Assembly: GCA_002413455.1 (NCBI GenBank)
Contig: DHXA01000151.1
Coordinates: 1 to 12,890, forward strand
DNA length: 12,890 bases
From: Rhodanobacter sp. UBA5168
GTDB lineage: Bacteria > Pseudomonadota > Gammaproteobacteria > Xanthomonadales > Rhodanobacteraceae
Reading direction: 5' to 3'
This document shows, piece by piece, positions 6,965 through 12,890 of the stretch (positions are counted from its first letter, which is position 1; each line of letters opens with the position of its first letter). The translations under genes and the position numbers were made by a program. The notes under the pieces are model-generated. The model was not told where the DNA came from. It searched no databases and was given only the letters and a program-made list of their open reading frames with translations.

Positions 6965-7651
6965 TCAGGAAAGATCCCGCGAGCGCGCCAACGCGGCGGT
7001 GATGGTGGCGGAGATCATCTTCAGGAACAGCGTCCCCATGCCAGGCTGGAAACGATCCGGATCATGGCTGCCGATGACCAGCATGCCGGAGTCGCCCAGG
7101 CGCATCATCGCCACCGAGCGGATCTGCGCGGCCGTTGCGCCGAACAGGCGGTCGAGTTTTTCGGCCGACAAGCGACCGGAGACCGGCTCGTTCTGGTCCA
7201 GAAACTCGGCAAATTCCGGCAACGCCTCGGGGCCGGACACCTGCTGCAACCACTCGGCACGCGGCAACTGCGGTTCGTCACCGAACAACACCAGACGCAC
7301 CTGTTCCGTGTGGAAATCCGCACTGAGCTTGGCGACCACGCTGCGCGCCGTCACTTCCATCGTGTTGGCGCGCAGCAACGCCACGGTGAGCGCATGCACA
7401 CGCTCCATCAGCTGCTCGTTCTCGGCGGCAATCCCGATCAGTTCGGCCAGCCGCCGTTCCAGCTCGGCGTTCTTGTCGCGCAAACTTTGCAGCTGATAGA
7501 CCGCCAGCGACGACACCGCACCCTGCGCGCGCGGCATGGTCAGCTTGGCGGCCAGGTCGGGGTATTCGCTGAGAAACTCCGGATGCCGTTTCAGGTAGGC
7601 GGCGACCACGCGGGCCTGGGTGGCGTCGTCGAGCAGCGTTGTTGCGGTCAT
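6965..7651 (-). CDS. DUF484 family protein (YigA-like)
   Basis: This is a 228-residue soluble protein of the DUF484 family, which has a GAF-like fold and no established biochemical role. The family's N-terminal mark is clear: VVAAYLKRHPEFLSEYPDL at 15-33. Residues about 50-87 form a probable coiled coil (heptad-like LRDKNAELERRLAELI). The GAF-like part runs from about 90 to 222 and ends with the typical GMGTLFLKMISATI at 204-217. It lies between dapF and xerC, the same position as yigA in E. coli, and is presumably co-transcribed with them. The 93-base gap to dapF holds only a small CACGC/GCGTG stem. The ATG is chosen by family alignment; GAGG lies about 13 bases upstream, a little far. Confidence 0.92.
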   Translation of the reverse strand: MTATTLLDDATQARVVAAYLKRHPEFLSEYPDLAAKLTMPRAQGAVSSLAVYQLQSLRDKNAELERRLAELIGIAAENEQLMERVHALTVALLRANTMEVTARSVVAKLSADFHTEQVRLVLFGDEPQLPRAEWLQQVSGPEALPEFAEFLDQNEPVSGRLSAEKLDRLFGATAAQIRSVAMMRLGDSGMLVIGSHDPDRFQPGMGTLFLKMISATITAALARSRDLS

Positions 7652-7744
7652 GCGGAGGTGTCCTCGAACCAGGGCGGAACACGCAGGAAGGCGTGCTGTC
7701 CGGCTGGAGTGTGCGATGGACGCGGGCGCGCTTCAACCGCCGCG

Positions 7745-8593
7745 TCAGGCCGGACCGTCCGGAATCGTCCATTCGCCCTCGAAGGCGAACGCGGCCGGGC
7801 CGGTCATCCACAGCGGATGGCCCGGGCCTTTCCAGTCGATCTGCAAGGTGCCGCCGGGCAGTTCCACCCAGACGCAGTCGGCGACGTCGCCCCGTCGGTG
7901 CAGCACCGCCATCGCGGCACAGGCCCCGGTGCCGCAGGCCTGCGTCCAGCCGGCGCCGCGCTCATGCACCCGCAGGCGCAGATGGCTGCGATCGAGCTGC
8001 TGCACGAAGCCGGCATTGGCGCCCTGCGCAAAGCGTTCGTGGCTCGACAGCAGCGGGCCAAACCGCAGCAGTGCCGGATCGGCCAGGTCGCGCACCACCA
8101 CCACCGCATGCGGATTGCCCATCGACACGACGCCGACTTGCAGCGTGGCGTCGCCCACGCTGATGCCATAACGATCCGCCGCCGGTTCAGCCACGAACGG
8201 AATTCGCGCCGGCTCGAACAGCGGTTCGCCCATGTCCACGGTGACCTCGTTTGCGCCGAGCAGGCGCACCGTCACCGGGCCCGACGGACTTTCGATCAGG
8301 ACGTTGTCGCCGAGCGCCAGTGCACCGGCGCGGTGCAGCCATGCCGCCACGCAGCGCACGCCGTTGCCACACTGGCCGGATGCCGAACCGTCGCCGTTCC
8401 AGATGCCGTAATAGAACGCGCAGGACGGATTGCGCGACGGCTCAACGCTCAATAACTGATCGAAGCCGACACCAGTGTGCCGGTCGGCCAGCGCGCGGAT
8501 CTGCGCGGCATCCAGCGCAAAGCGGTGGCGCCGGCAATCGAGCACGACAAAGTCATTGCCGATGCCGTGCATTTTCGAGAAAGGCAACTGCAT
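7745..8593 (-). CDS. dapF: Diaminopimelate epimerase DapF
   Basis: DapF is a 282-residue cytosolic enzyme converting LL- to meso-diaminopimelate, the precursor of lysine and of the peptidoglycan cross-link, using a cysteine pair without a cofactor. Cys75 (QCGNGVRC) and Cys220 (ACGTGACA) are the two catalytic cysteines. FSKMHGIGNDFVVLD at 5-19, NGDGS at 66-70, and GNPHAV at 159-164 are further family motifs. In many relatives the residue after Asn66 is Ala or Asn; Gly here looks minor. The start MQLPFSKMHG fits family N-termini, and the frame open further upstream overlaps lptM and is not used. It begins 11 bases after the lptM stop, so the two are probably co-transcribed. lysA, which sits between them in pseudomonads, is absent here. 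Confidence 0.97.
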   Translation of the reverse strand: MQLPFSKMHGIGNDFVVLDCRRHRFALDAAQIRALADRHTGVGFDQLLSVEPSRNPSCAFYYGIWNGDGSASGQCGNGVRCVAAWLHRAGALALGDNVLIESPSGPVTVRLLGANEVTVDMGEPLFEPARIPFVAEPAADRYGISVGDATLQVGVVSMGNPHAVVVVRDLADPALLRFGPLLSSHERFAQGANAGFVQQLDRSHLRLRVHERGAGWTQACGTGACAAMAVLHRRGDVADCVWVELPGGTLQIDWKGPGHPLWMTGPAAFAFEGEWTIPDGPA

Positions 8594-8604
8594 GAGCGCG
8601 CCGC

Positions 8605-8784
8605 TCACTGCTGGTCGGCGGCCGGCACGTCGCTGCTGGCGGCAACGGCGGTCGTCGCCGGTGCCGGCGCGGTCGTCGCCGCAGCCGGCCGGGTCGGCGG
8701 CAGTACCAGCGGGCCCTTGTTGCCGCAGCCGGCAAGCGTGGCGACAACGAGACAAAACGGCAGCAGCAAGCTTGATCGGCGCAT
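8605..8784 (-). CDS. lptM: LPS translocon maturation lipoprotein LptM (YifL-like)
   Basis: This is a 59-residue outer-membrane lipoprotein. A short basic-hydrophobic signal (MRRSSLLLPFCLVVATLAG) ends at the lipobox LAGC with Cys20 to be acylated. Immediately after comes GNKGPLVLPP, the conserved core of the LptM/YifL family (GCGLKGPL in E. coli). The rest is Ala/Thr/Pro-rich and probably disordered. LptM binds the LptDE complex and helps LptD fold and form its correct disulfides. The same frame is open much further upstream, but only the start at 8784 gives a signal peptide, and AGGA lies about ten bases before it. Its position ahead of dapF matches E. coli. Confidence 0.88.
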   Translation of the reverse strand: MRRSSLLLPFCLVVATLAGCGNKGPLVLPPTRPAAATTAPAPATTAVAASSDVPAADQQ

Positions 8785-8809
8785 GGCGGAGATTCCTGAA
8801 GACCCTCTC

Positions 8810-8815
8810 AGTATA
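8810..8815 (-). promoter_or_regulatory. Possible -10 box for the lptM-dapF-DUF484-xerC operon
   Basis: The - strand reads TATACT (five of six match TATAAT) 25 bases before the lptM start, which would give a leader of about 18 bases. The sequence 16-18 bases upstream is pure GC-rich (GCGGCC region) and shows no -35 match. The - strand gene block begins here, so a promoter is expected in the 121-base divergent gap. Confidence 0.35.
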
Positions 8816-8905
8816 GCGATGCCCGCGGCGTCGGCCGCAGCAGCGCGGCATCGCCCGTTATGATGGGTGTACAAACTGCACGTCGAGGCGGTGAAGGACA
8901 AAGCG

Positions 8906-9595
8906 ATGGAATGGAACACGTGGTTGCGCATGCCGATGACCGTGCTGCTGGTGCTGGCGGGAATCCTGCTGCTGGTCACGCTGGTGCAGCTGATGGCTCT
9001 GCGCCAGCACCTGCACGGTGGCCGCCACCTTGCCGCCAGCTGGCGTGCGCTGCTATGCCTGGTCTGCTTCGCGCTCACCCTGCTGCTGGCCGGTACCGGC
9101 TATGCGTTGCGCGGCTACCGTTTGCTCGCCGAGGAGGCGCCGGTGGTCGACATCGACGCGCGCATCCTGTCGCCGCAACGCTGGGCGCTTACCCTGAACT
9201 GGCCCGATGGCAGCACGCGTCAGGTGCAATTGTCCGGTGACGCCTGGCGGGTCGAGGCGGTCGTGTTGAAATGGAAACTGCCCGCCCTGCTGGCCGGCGT
9301 GCCGCCGCTGTACCGGCTTGACCGCCTGTCCGGGCGCTACGACGATCCTGCGCAGGAAGCCGAAGCGCCGCGCACGGTGATCGGCTTCGGTGAAGCCGGC
9401 GCGTTCGATCTGCTCAGCCTCAGCCGGCGGTATCCGCAGTGGTTGCCCGAAGTCGACACCGTATATGGCAGCGGCGCGTTCCTGCCGCTGGTCGACGAAG
9501 GCCATTACAGCATCAGCCTGATGCGCACCGGCGCGCTGGTGGCAAGGCCCGACGAGGCGACCGAGCACAAGATCGGAGAGCCGCTGGGCGGCTGA
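8906..9595 (+). CDS. Two-helix inner-membrane protein with a periplasmic domain, function unknown
   Basis: This is a 229-residue protein. The ATG at 8906 is preferred over GTG at 8867 because AAGGA lies seven to eight bases upstream and the hydrophobic segment then follows the usual short N-terminus. Two membrane helices are visible, about 11-33 (MTVLLVLAGILLLVTLVQLM) and about 47-67 (RALLCLVCFALTLLLAGTGY). The remaining 160 residues would be on the periplasmic side if both termini face outward, and are rich in beta-type stretches: WALTLNWPDGSTRQVQLSGD at 93-112, WKLPALLAGVPPLYRLDRLS at 123-142, then GRYDD. I have a vague memory of such proteins being labelled as efflux-pump-related in xanthomonads, but nothing in the sequence supports transport. 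It is divergent from lptM and converges on the GNAT gene. Confidence 0.8.
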   Translation: MEWNTWLRMPMTVLLVLAGILLLVTLVQLMALRQHLHGGRHLAASWRALLCLVCFALTLLLAGTGYALRGYRLLAEEAPVVDIDARILSPQRWALTLNWPDGSTRQVQLSGDAWRVEAVVLKWKLPALLAGVPPLYRLDRLSGRYDDPAQEAEAPRTVIGFGEAGAFDLLSLSRRYPQWLPEVDTVYGSGAFLPLVDEGHYSISLMRTGALVARPDEATEHKIGEPLGG

Positions 9596-9607
9596 GGTGG
9601 AAGCCGC

Positions 9608-9630
9608 CGCGGCGCCGTCACGGCGCTGCG
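9608..9630. terminator. GC-rich hairpin between converging genes
   Basis: CGCGGCGCCG (9608-9617), loop TCA, CGGCGCTGCG (9621-9630): a 10-base-pair stem with one G-U pair (read on +). It lies between the stop of the two-helix membrane protein (13 bases away) and the stop of the GNAT gene (19 bases away). No T-run follows on either strand, so it is a candidate bidirectional terminator or transcript-end stabiliser only. Confidence 0.4.
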
Positions 9631-9648
9631 AACGGATCGGGCGCGCGT

Positions 9649-10122
9649 CTACGCGAGCGCCTTCTCGTACCGCCATGCATCCGCGCCATCCTGGTAATAG
9701 CGTGCGTAACCGCCGATACGCCGAAATCCCAGTCGCTCGTAGAGGCTGATCGCGAGCGCATTGTCCGCGCGCACTTCCAGGCGCAGGGCGCGGCATCCGC
9801 GGCGCCTGGCCGTGTGCGCCGAAGCTTCCAGCAGCGCAGAACCGACGCCCTTGCCGCGCGCCTCCGGCTGCGTCGCCAGCGAGTACAGCCGGGCCACGCC
9901 GCTGCCCTTGCGGAAGAACAGCACGGCGGTGCCGAGGAAGTTGCGATGGTTGGCGCTGGCCACCAGCACCTGGGCCGAATCGCTGTCCAGGTGGCGGCGA
10001 TACTGCGCGCGGCTCAGCCGGTCGCTGTCGAACGTGCGTTCCTCCAGTGCCACCAGGTCATCCAGATCGGACGATTCGGCGCGACGCACGCGCACGCTGG
10101 CGCTGACTGGGGGTGGATGCAT
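9649..10122 (-). CDS. GNAT-family N-acetyltransferase (RimI-like)
   Basis: This is a 157-residue cytosolic acetyl-CoA-dependent acyltransferase. Motif A with the CoA pyrophosphate loop is at about 78-98 (RLYSLATQPEARGKGVG, loop RGKGVG at 89-94). Motif B is LEVRADNALAISLYERLGF at 115-133, followed by the common GGYARYY segment. The N-terminal RVRRAESSDLDDLVALEER at 11-29 is the usual first strand-helix. It resembles RimI, which acetylates ribosomal protein S18, but rimI normally sits by tsaB, and the substrate cannot be read from sequence. The start has AAGGA about eight to nine bases upstream. It is divergent from the RimK-like amide ligase across 242 bases; GNAT enzymes and ATP-grasp ligases cooperate in several peptide and metabolite pathways, so a shared pathway is possible. 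Confidence 0.88.
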   Translation of the reverse strand: MHPPPVSASVRVRRAESSDLDDLVALEERTFDSDRLSRAQYRRHLDSDSAQVLVASANHRNFLGTAVLFFRKGSGVARLYSLATQPEARGKGVGSALLEASAHTARRRGCRALRLEVRADNALAISLYERLGFRRIGGYARYYQDGADAWRYEKALA

Positions 10123-10267
10123 GCCTGGGTTCCTTCCGGCGCGGCGTGGCGCGCGAGTCGAGCGGAGGGTGGGACGAAATGGTTGGCGCGGACTCTAGCA
10201 GCCAAGACCGCGGGACGTGCGCGAAATCTGCGTGCGCCGCCGTTTATTCAGCCTTCAGCGCTTTCGC

Positions 10268-10295
10268 TTGTGCGCCGCCGGCCCTGTGCCAAACT
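10268..10295 (+). promoter_or_regulatory. Weak promoter candidate for the RimK-like gene
   Basis: TTGTGC (10268-10273), a 16-base spacer and CAAACT (10290-10295) give partial matches to -35 and -10. The start would fall near 10302, leaving a leader of about 60 bases. The rest of the 242-base divergent gap shows no repeats, ORF or structure that I can support. Confidence 0.25.
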
Positions 10296-10364
10296 GCGCC
10301 CTTTGCGTCATTCTGCCGCCCCCAGCGGGCCCTTCCGCCGTAACCGCATCGCCCGAGTGGTGTC

Positions 10365-11849
10365 ATGACCCGTCTGGTCATCGTTGTCGAAAAAACCTCC
10401 GACTGGAGCTCGTACTACCCGTCCGTGGACGTGATGAGTGCGATGGACTACCTGCGTGAGCCGGTGGGTGGCGACGACGAGCGCACCCATGTGATCAACC
10501 TGTGCCGCAGCTATAAATATCTGGGCACCGGCTACTACGTGTCGCTGCTGGCCGAGGCGCGCGGGCACAAGGTAATGCCTTCGGTGCGCACGGTGAACGA
10601 CCTGCGCCGCCGCTCGCTGTACGGCGTGGATATCGAAGACCTCAACACCAAACTCACGAATTTTCTTCCGGCCGGCGGCCGCGACACCACCGACTTCGGC
10701 ATCCTGGTCTATTTCGGCGAGACGGCCTACCCGGCGCTGCAGGATCTGGCACGGCAAGTGTTCGAGTCGTTTCCCTGCCCGTTGCTGCGCATCGAGTTCG
10801 AGCGCGACCGCGTGTGGCAGGTCAGCGCGATCAAGCCGGTCGGCCTGCAGACGCTGGACGACGCGCAGGAGGACGCGTTCGCCGAGGAACTGGACCGCTT
10901 CTCCAAGAAGCTGTGGCGCAAGCCGCGCGCGCGCAAGCTGTACCGCTACGACGTCGCGATGCTGATCGATCCGGCCGAGCAGATGCCGCCGTCCAACAAG
11001 AAGGCGCTGAAGGCGTTTGTCGCGGCCGGCAAGGAGCTCGGCATCGAGGTCGATCCGATCGGCAAGAACGACTACCAGCGCCTGGCCGAATACGACGGCC
11101 TGTTCATCCGCGAGACCACTGCCAGCGACAACCACACGTATCGGTTCTCGCATCGTGCCGAGAAGGAAGGCATGGTGGTGATCGACGATCCCACCTCGAT
11201 CCTGCGCTGCACCAACAAGATCTTCCTCAACGACCTGATGGTGTCGCGCAAGCTGGCGGTGCCGCGTACCGAAATCCTCTACCGCGACGACAGCAAGGGC
11301 ATGAAGGACGTGATCGCCAAGCTCGGCTTTCCGCTGGTGCTGAAGATCCCTGACGGCTCGTTCTCCCGCGGTGTGGTGAAGGTGGAAAACGAGGATGCGC
11401 TGGCGCGGGCGGCCAGCGGGCTGTTCCAGCACAGTGCGCTGCTGCTGGCGCAGGAATATGTCTACACGGAATTCGACTGGCGCATCGGCGTGCTGAATCA
11501 CGAGCCGCTGTACGCTTGCAAGTACTACATGTCGCGGGGCCACTGGCAGATCTACAACCACGGCGCCAAGGGCACGGCAAAATCCGGCGGCTTCGAAACC
11601 ATCGCGGTGAGCGACGCGCCAGCCGAAGTGGTCAAGCTGGCGCTGAAGGCCACCCAGCCGATCGGCGACGGCCTGTATGGCGTCGACCTGAAGCAGGTCG
11701 GCAGCAAGCCGGTGGTGATCGAGGTCAACGACAATCCGTCGATCGATGCCGGTGTCGAGGACGCCCATCTGGGCGATGAACTTTACCTGCTCATCATGCG
11801 GGAATTCCTGCGCCGGATGGAGCGCAAGCGGCAGGGCGTGGCAGGCTGA
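10365..11849 (+). CDS. RimK-like ATP-grasp amide ligase with N-terminal RLAN domain
   Basis: This is a 494-residue cytosolic protein with two domains. Residues about 1-190 match the RLAN (RimK-like ATP-grasp N-terminal) domain, including RSYKYLGTGYYVSLLAEARG at 48-67. Residues about 195-485 are RimK-type pre-ATP-grasp plus ATP-grasp: DDPTSILRCTNKIFLNDLM at 274-292, the nucleotide-binding LVLKIPDGSFSRGVVKV at 324-340, QEYVYTEFDWRIGVLNHEP at 363-381, and the metal-binding YGVDLK at 438-443 and IEVNDNPSID at 452-461 with Glu453 and Asn455. It should use ATP to form an acyl phosphate and an amide bond. Classical RimK (about 300 residues, adds Glu to ribosomal S6) lacks the N-terminal half, so the substrate is unknown and the rimK name would mislead. 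ATG follows a GAGTGG site. A clear terminator follows the stop, so it is probably a single-gene unit. Confidence 0.9.
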   Translation: MTRLVIVVEKTSDWSSYYPSVDVMSAMDYLREPVGGDDERTHVINLCRSYKYLGTGYYVSLLAEARGHKVMPSVRTVNDLRRRSLYGVDIEDLNTKLTNFLPAGGRDTTDFGILVYFGETAYPALQDLARQVFESFPCPLLRIEFERDRVWQVSAIKPVGLQTLDDAQEDAFAEELDRFSKKLWRKPRARKLYRYDVAMLIDPAEQMPPSNKKALKAFVAAGKELGIEVDPIGKNDYQRLAEYDGLFIRETTASDNHTYRFSHRAEKEGMVVIDDPTSILRCTNKIFLNDLMVSRKLAVPRTEILYRDDSKGMKDVIAKLGFPLVLKIPDGSFSRGVVKVENEDALARAASGLFQHSALLLAQEYVYTEFDWRIGVLNHEPLYACKYYMSRGHWQIYNHGAKGTAKSGGFETIAVSDAPAEVVKLALKATQPIGDGLYGVDLKQVGSKPVVIEVNDNPSIDAGVEDAHLGDELYLLIMREFLRRMERKRQGVAG

Positions 11850-11855
11850 CGTCCC

Positions 11856-11888
11856 GCTTGCCTTACTGCCGAGAGGCGAAGCTTTTTT
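11856..11888 (+). terminator. Intrinsic terminator of the RimK-like gene
   Basis: GCTTGCC (11856-11862) pairs with GGCGAAGC (11875-11882), leaving one bulged G, around a 12-base loop. Six T follow directly (11883-11888). It begins seven bases after the TGA. A smaller alternative, GCGAA/TTCGC at 11876-11891, overlaps. This is the only classical stem-plus-T-run terminator that I see in the window. Confidence 0.7.
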
Positions 11889-11898
11889 CGCTAGCGGT

Positions 11899-12156
11899 TC
11901 AATGCCATACCGCCGCGTGAAGCGTGCGCCGCCGCGGCTGGCACAGCGCCAGCAAATGACGCGGCAGCGCCGGCTCCAGCGCCAGCAGCACGACCAGCGG
12001 CGCGCCGAGCAGCCAGAATGCCGGCGTCCAGCCGAGCAGTTCGGTATGCAGCGGAACCAGGGTGGTCAGCAGCAATGCACCGCCGCCCAGCAGCCACAGC
12101 ATGGCGGCGCCAAGCAGGCGTTGATGGTGCGGGGAAGGCAGGGGTGGCGTATGCAT
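11899..12156 (-). CDS. Small two-helix membrane protein, function unknown
   Basis: This is an 85-residue protein with a Pro/His-rich N-terminus (MHTPPLPSPHHQ), two hydrophobic helices at about 14-35 (LLGAAMLWLLGGGALLLTTL) and 44-61 (TPAFWLLGAPLVVLLALE), and a basic tail (QPRRRTLH at 73-80). By the positive-inside rule, the C-terminal arginines should be cytoplasmic. I do not recognise a characterised family. The ATG has AAGGAC about nine bases upstream, which supports real translation. It converges on the RimK-like gene and is divergent from aroE. Confidence 0.65.
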   Translation of the reverse strand: MHTPPLPSPHHQRLLGAAMLWLLGGGALLLTTLVPLHTELLGWTPAFWLLGAPLVVLLALEPALPRHLLALCQPRRRTLHAAVWH

Positions 12157-12240
12157 GCGTCGTGTCCTTAAGCGGCGGTGACGACCGCAGATTGCGCGGC
12201 CGTCATCTCACGGGTTGCGACTTGTCTGCGGTTGTCGGTG

Positions 12241-12313
12241 GTGGGAGCGATTCGGTCGTGGTGCCGCTGTGGTTGCGCGGCGAGAGCCGTCGCGGCCCAA
12301 CTGGCTTCCACAC
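12241..12313. repeat. REP-like extragenic inverted repeat
   Basis: The left arm gtgggagcgattcggtcgtg (12241-12260) is matched, degenerately, by the reverse complement of ccaactggcttccacac (12297-12313), which reads gtgtggaagccagttgg. The interior also folds: CGGC-GAGA-GCCG at 12279-12290 and GCCGC/GCGGC around 12263-12281. Extragenic repeats opening with G(T)GGGAGCGA..TC are abundant in Xanthomonadales and pseudomonads and are spread by RAYT transposases. It lies wholly in the gap between the small membrane protein and aroE. The assignment is from memory of the pattern; copy number elsewhere in the genome is unknown. Confidence 0.5.
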
Positions 12314-12352
12314 AGATGCCGCGCGGATGAGCCTCGTGGAGAGCCCGACTTG

Positions 12353-12358
12353 TAGAAT
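12353..12358 (+). promoter_or_regulatory. Possible -10 box for aroE
   Basis: TAGAAT (five of six match TATAAT) lies 29 bases before the aroE start, giving a leader of about 23 bases with an AGGGAA ribosome site. No good -35 is found 16-18 bases upstream, where the sequence is GC-rich next to the REP-like repeat. Confidence 0.3.
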
Positions 12359-12387
12359 GACCGCCAGCGACCACCCAGGGAATCCGC

Positions 12388-12890
12388 ATGCCAGCTGTCC
12401 AGTTCGCCGTGTTTGGCCATCCAATCGCCCACAGCCTGTCGCCGCAAATCCATCGGGCGTTCGCGCAGCAGTTCGGCCTCGAAATCGACTATCGGGCGAT
12501 CGACGCGGCGCCAGCCGAATTCGCTGCCGCCGTACAGCGCTTCTTTGCCGAAGACGGTCGGGGCGCCAATGTCACGTTGCCGCACAAGGCCGCCGCGTTC
12601 GCGCTGGCCGATCAGCGCAGCGAGGCCGCCAAGCGCGCCGGCAGCGCCAACGTGCTGACGCGGTTGGCCGATGGCCGGCTGGCCGCGCACAACACCGACG
12701 GCGCTGGCATGCTGCGCGACCTCACCGAGCGGCACAGCATGGACCTGCGCGGGCACACGGCCCTGCTGCTGGGTGCCGGCGGCGCTGCGCATGGCGTAGC
12801 GTGGAATCTGCTGGATGCCGGCGTGGCGACACTGACCATCGTCAACCGTTCGCCGGAAGCAGCCGATGTGCTGGCCGATGCGATCGGCGA
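12388..12890 (+). CDS. aroE: Shikimate dehydrogenase AroE, 3' end missing
   Basis: The frame is open from ATG 12388 to the window end, giving 167 residues of an enzyme usually about 270-280 long. AroE reduces 3-dehydroshikimate to shikimate with NADPH, in aromatic amino-acid synthesis. Seen here: the shikimate-binding HSLSPQIH at 15-22 (Ser16, Ser18), NVTLPHK at 61-67 with catalytic Lys67, NTDG at 102-105 with catalytic Asp104, the dinucleotide loop LGAGGAA at 128-134, and NRS at 153-155 for the NADP phosphate. The start gives the normal family N-terminus (AVFGHPIAHS), and AGGGAA lies upstream. His135 stands where E. coli has Arg in GGASRG, probably a minor change. NADP rather than NAD use is inferred from the NRS motif. 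Confidence 0.97.
   Translation, partial: MPAVQFAVFGHPIAHSLSPQIHRAFAQQFGLEIDYRAIDAAPAEFAAAVQRFFAEDGRGANVTLPHKAAAFALADQRSEAAKRAGSANVLTRLADGRLAAHNTDGAGMLRDLTERHSMDLRGHTALLLGAGGAAHGVAWNLLDAGVATLTIVNRSPEAADVLADAIG

Noticed and set aside
5962..7002. 346-codon open frame on + opposite xerC
   Set aside because: xerC has every catalytic residue; the + product is antisense composition only, and it would cross the hslV promoter.
6887..8455. 522-codon open frame on + across xerC, DUF484 and dapF
   Set aside because: It spans three well-identified genes on the other strand, and its low-complexity His/Arg/Gln composition is typical of a shadow frame.
8605..9078. Longer form of the lptM frame starting at 9078
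   Set aside because: It would bury the lipoprotein signal at residue 99 and overlap the divergent membrane gene; the start at 8784 gives a proper lipobox signal.
10308..11768. 486-codon open frame on - opposite the RimK-like gene
   Set aside because: The ATP-grasp and RLAN motifs on + are intact; the antisense product is His/Arg/Val-rich without a domain.
1..12890. CRISPR arrays, tRNA, rRNA or insertion sequences
   Set aside because: I found no regularly spaced repeats, no cloverleaf with a plausible anticodon arm, and no transposase or terminal inverted repeats by eye.

Overview
This window looks like a stretch of gammaproteobacterial chromosome, most likely from Xanthomonadales (Lysobacterales), probably near Rhodanobacter/Dyella. 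The family assignment is inference. It rests on the high GC and GC-rich third positions, the gene order lptM-dapF-DUF484-xerC followed by hslV-hslU, the FHATTI leader on HslV, the RLAN/ATP-grasp gene, and a REP-like repeat of a style I associate with this group. Most of the window is ordinary housekeeping DNA. I see no insertion sequence, prophage, CRISPR array, rRNA or tRNA.

Layout. (1) 1-1002 (+): 3' two-thirds of mnmE, cut by the window start. (2) 1003-2204: a lower-GC stretch holding one exported Sel1/TPR-like protein with a TonB-C-like tail (-), a putative sigma70-type promoter, and a hairpin shared by the converging 3' ends. (3) 2205-3902 (-): a lone ribokinase and a 205-residue protein of unknown function that looks like an internal duplication of a small beta-barrel. 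(4) 3966-8784 (-): the main block, lptM-dapF-DUF484-xerC and then hslV-hslU. The xerC-hslV gap carries inverted repeats and a good match to a sigma32 heat-shock promoter, so hslVU probably has its own stress control. (5) 8906-9595 (+): a two-helix membrane protein divergent from lptM. (6) 9649-10122 (-) and 10365-11849 (+): a GNAT acetyltransferase divergent from a two-domain RimK-like amide ligase, which ends at a clear intrinsic terminator. (7) 11899-12156 (-): a small two-helix membrane protein. (8) 12388-12890 (+): the 5' two-thirds of aroE, cut by the window end, preceded by a REP-like inverted repeat.

How the genes fit together. mnmE acts in tRNA wobble-uridine modification. lptM supports assembly of the LPS translocon, dapF supplies meso-diaminopimelate for peptidoglycan and lysine, xerC resolves chromosome dimers, hslVU is a stress protease, and aroE belongs to the shikimate pathway. 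The least explained parts are the RLAN/ATP-grasp plus GNAT pair, the duplicated-barrel protein, and the low-GC exported protein behind mnmE.

No gene-free gap exceeds 300 bases. The two largest are 10123-10364 (weak promoter candidate only) and 12157-12387 (REP-like element and a weak -10 box for aroE).
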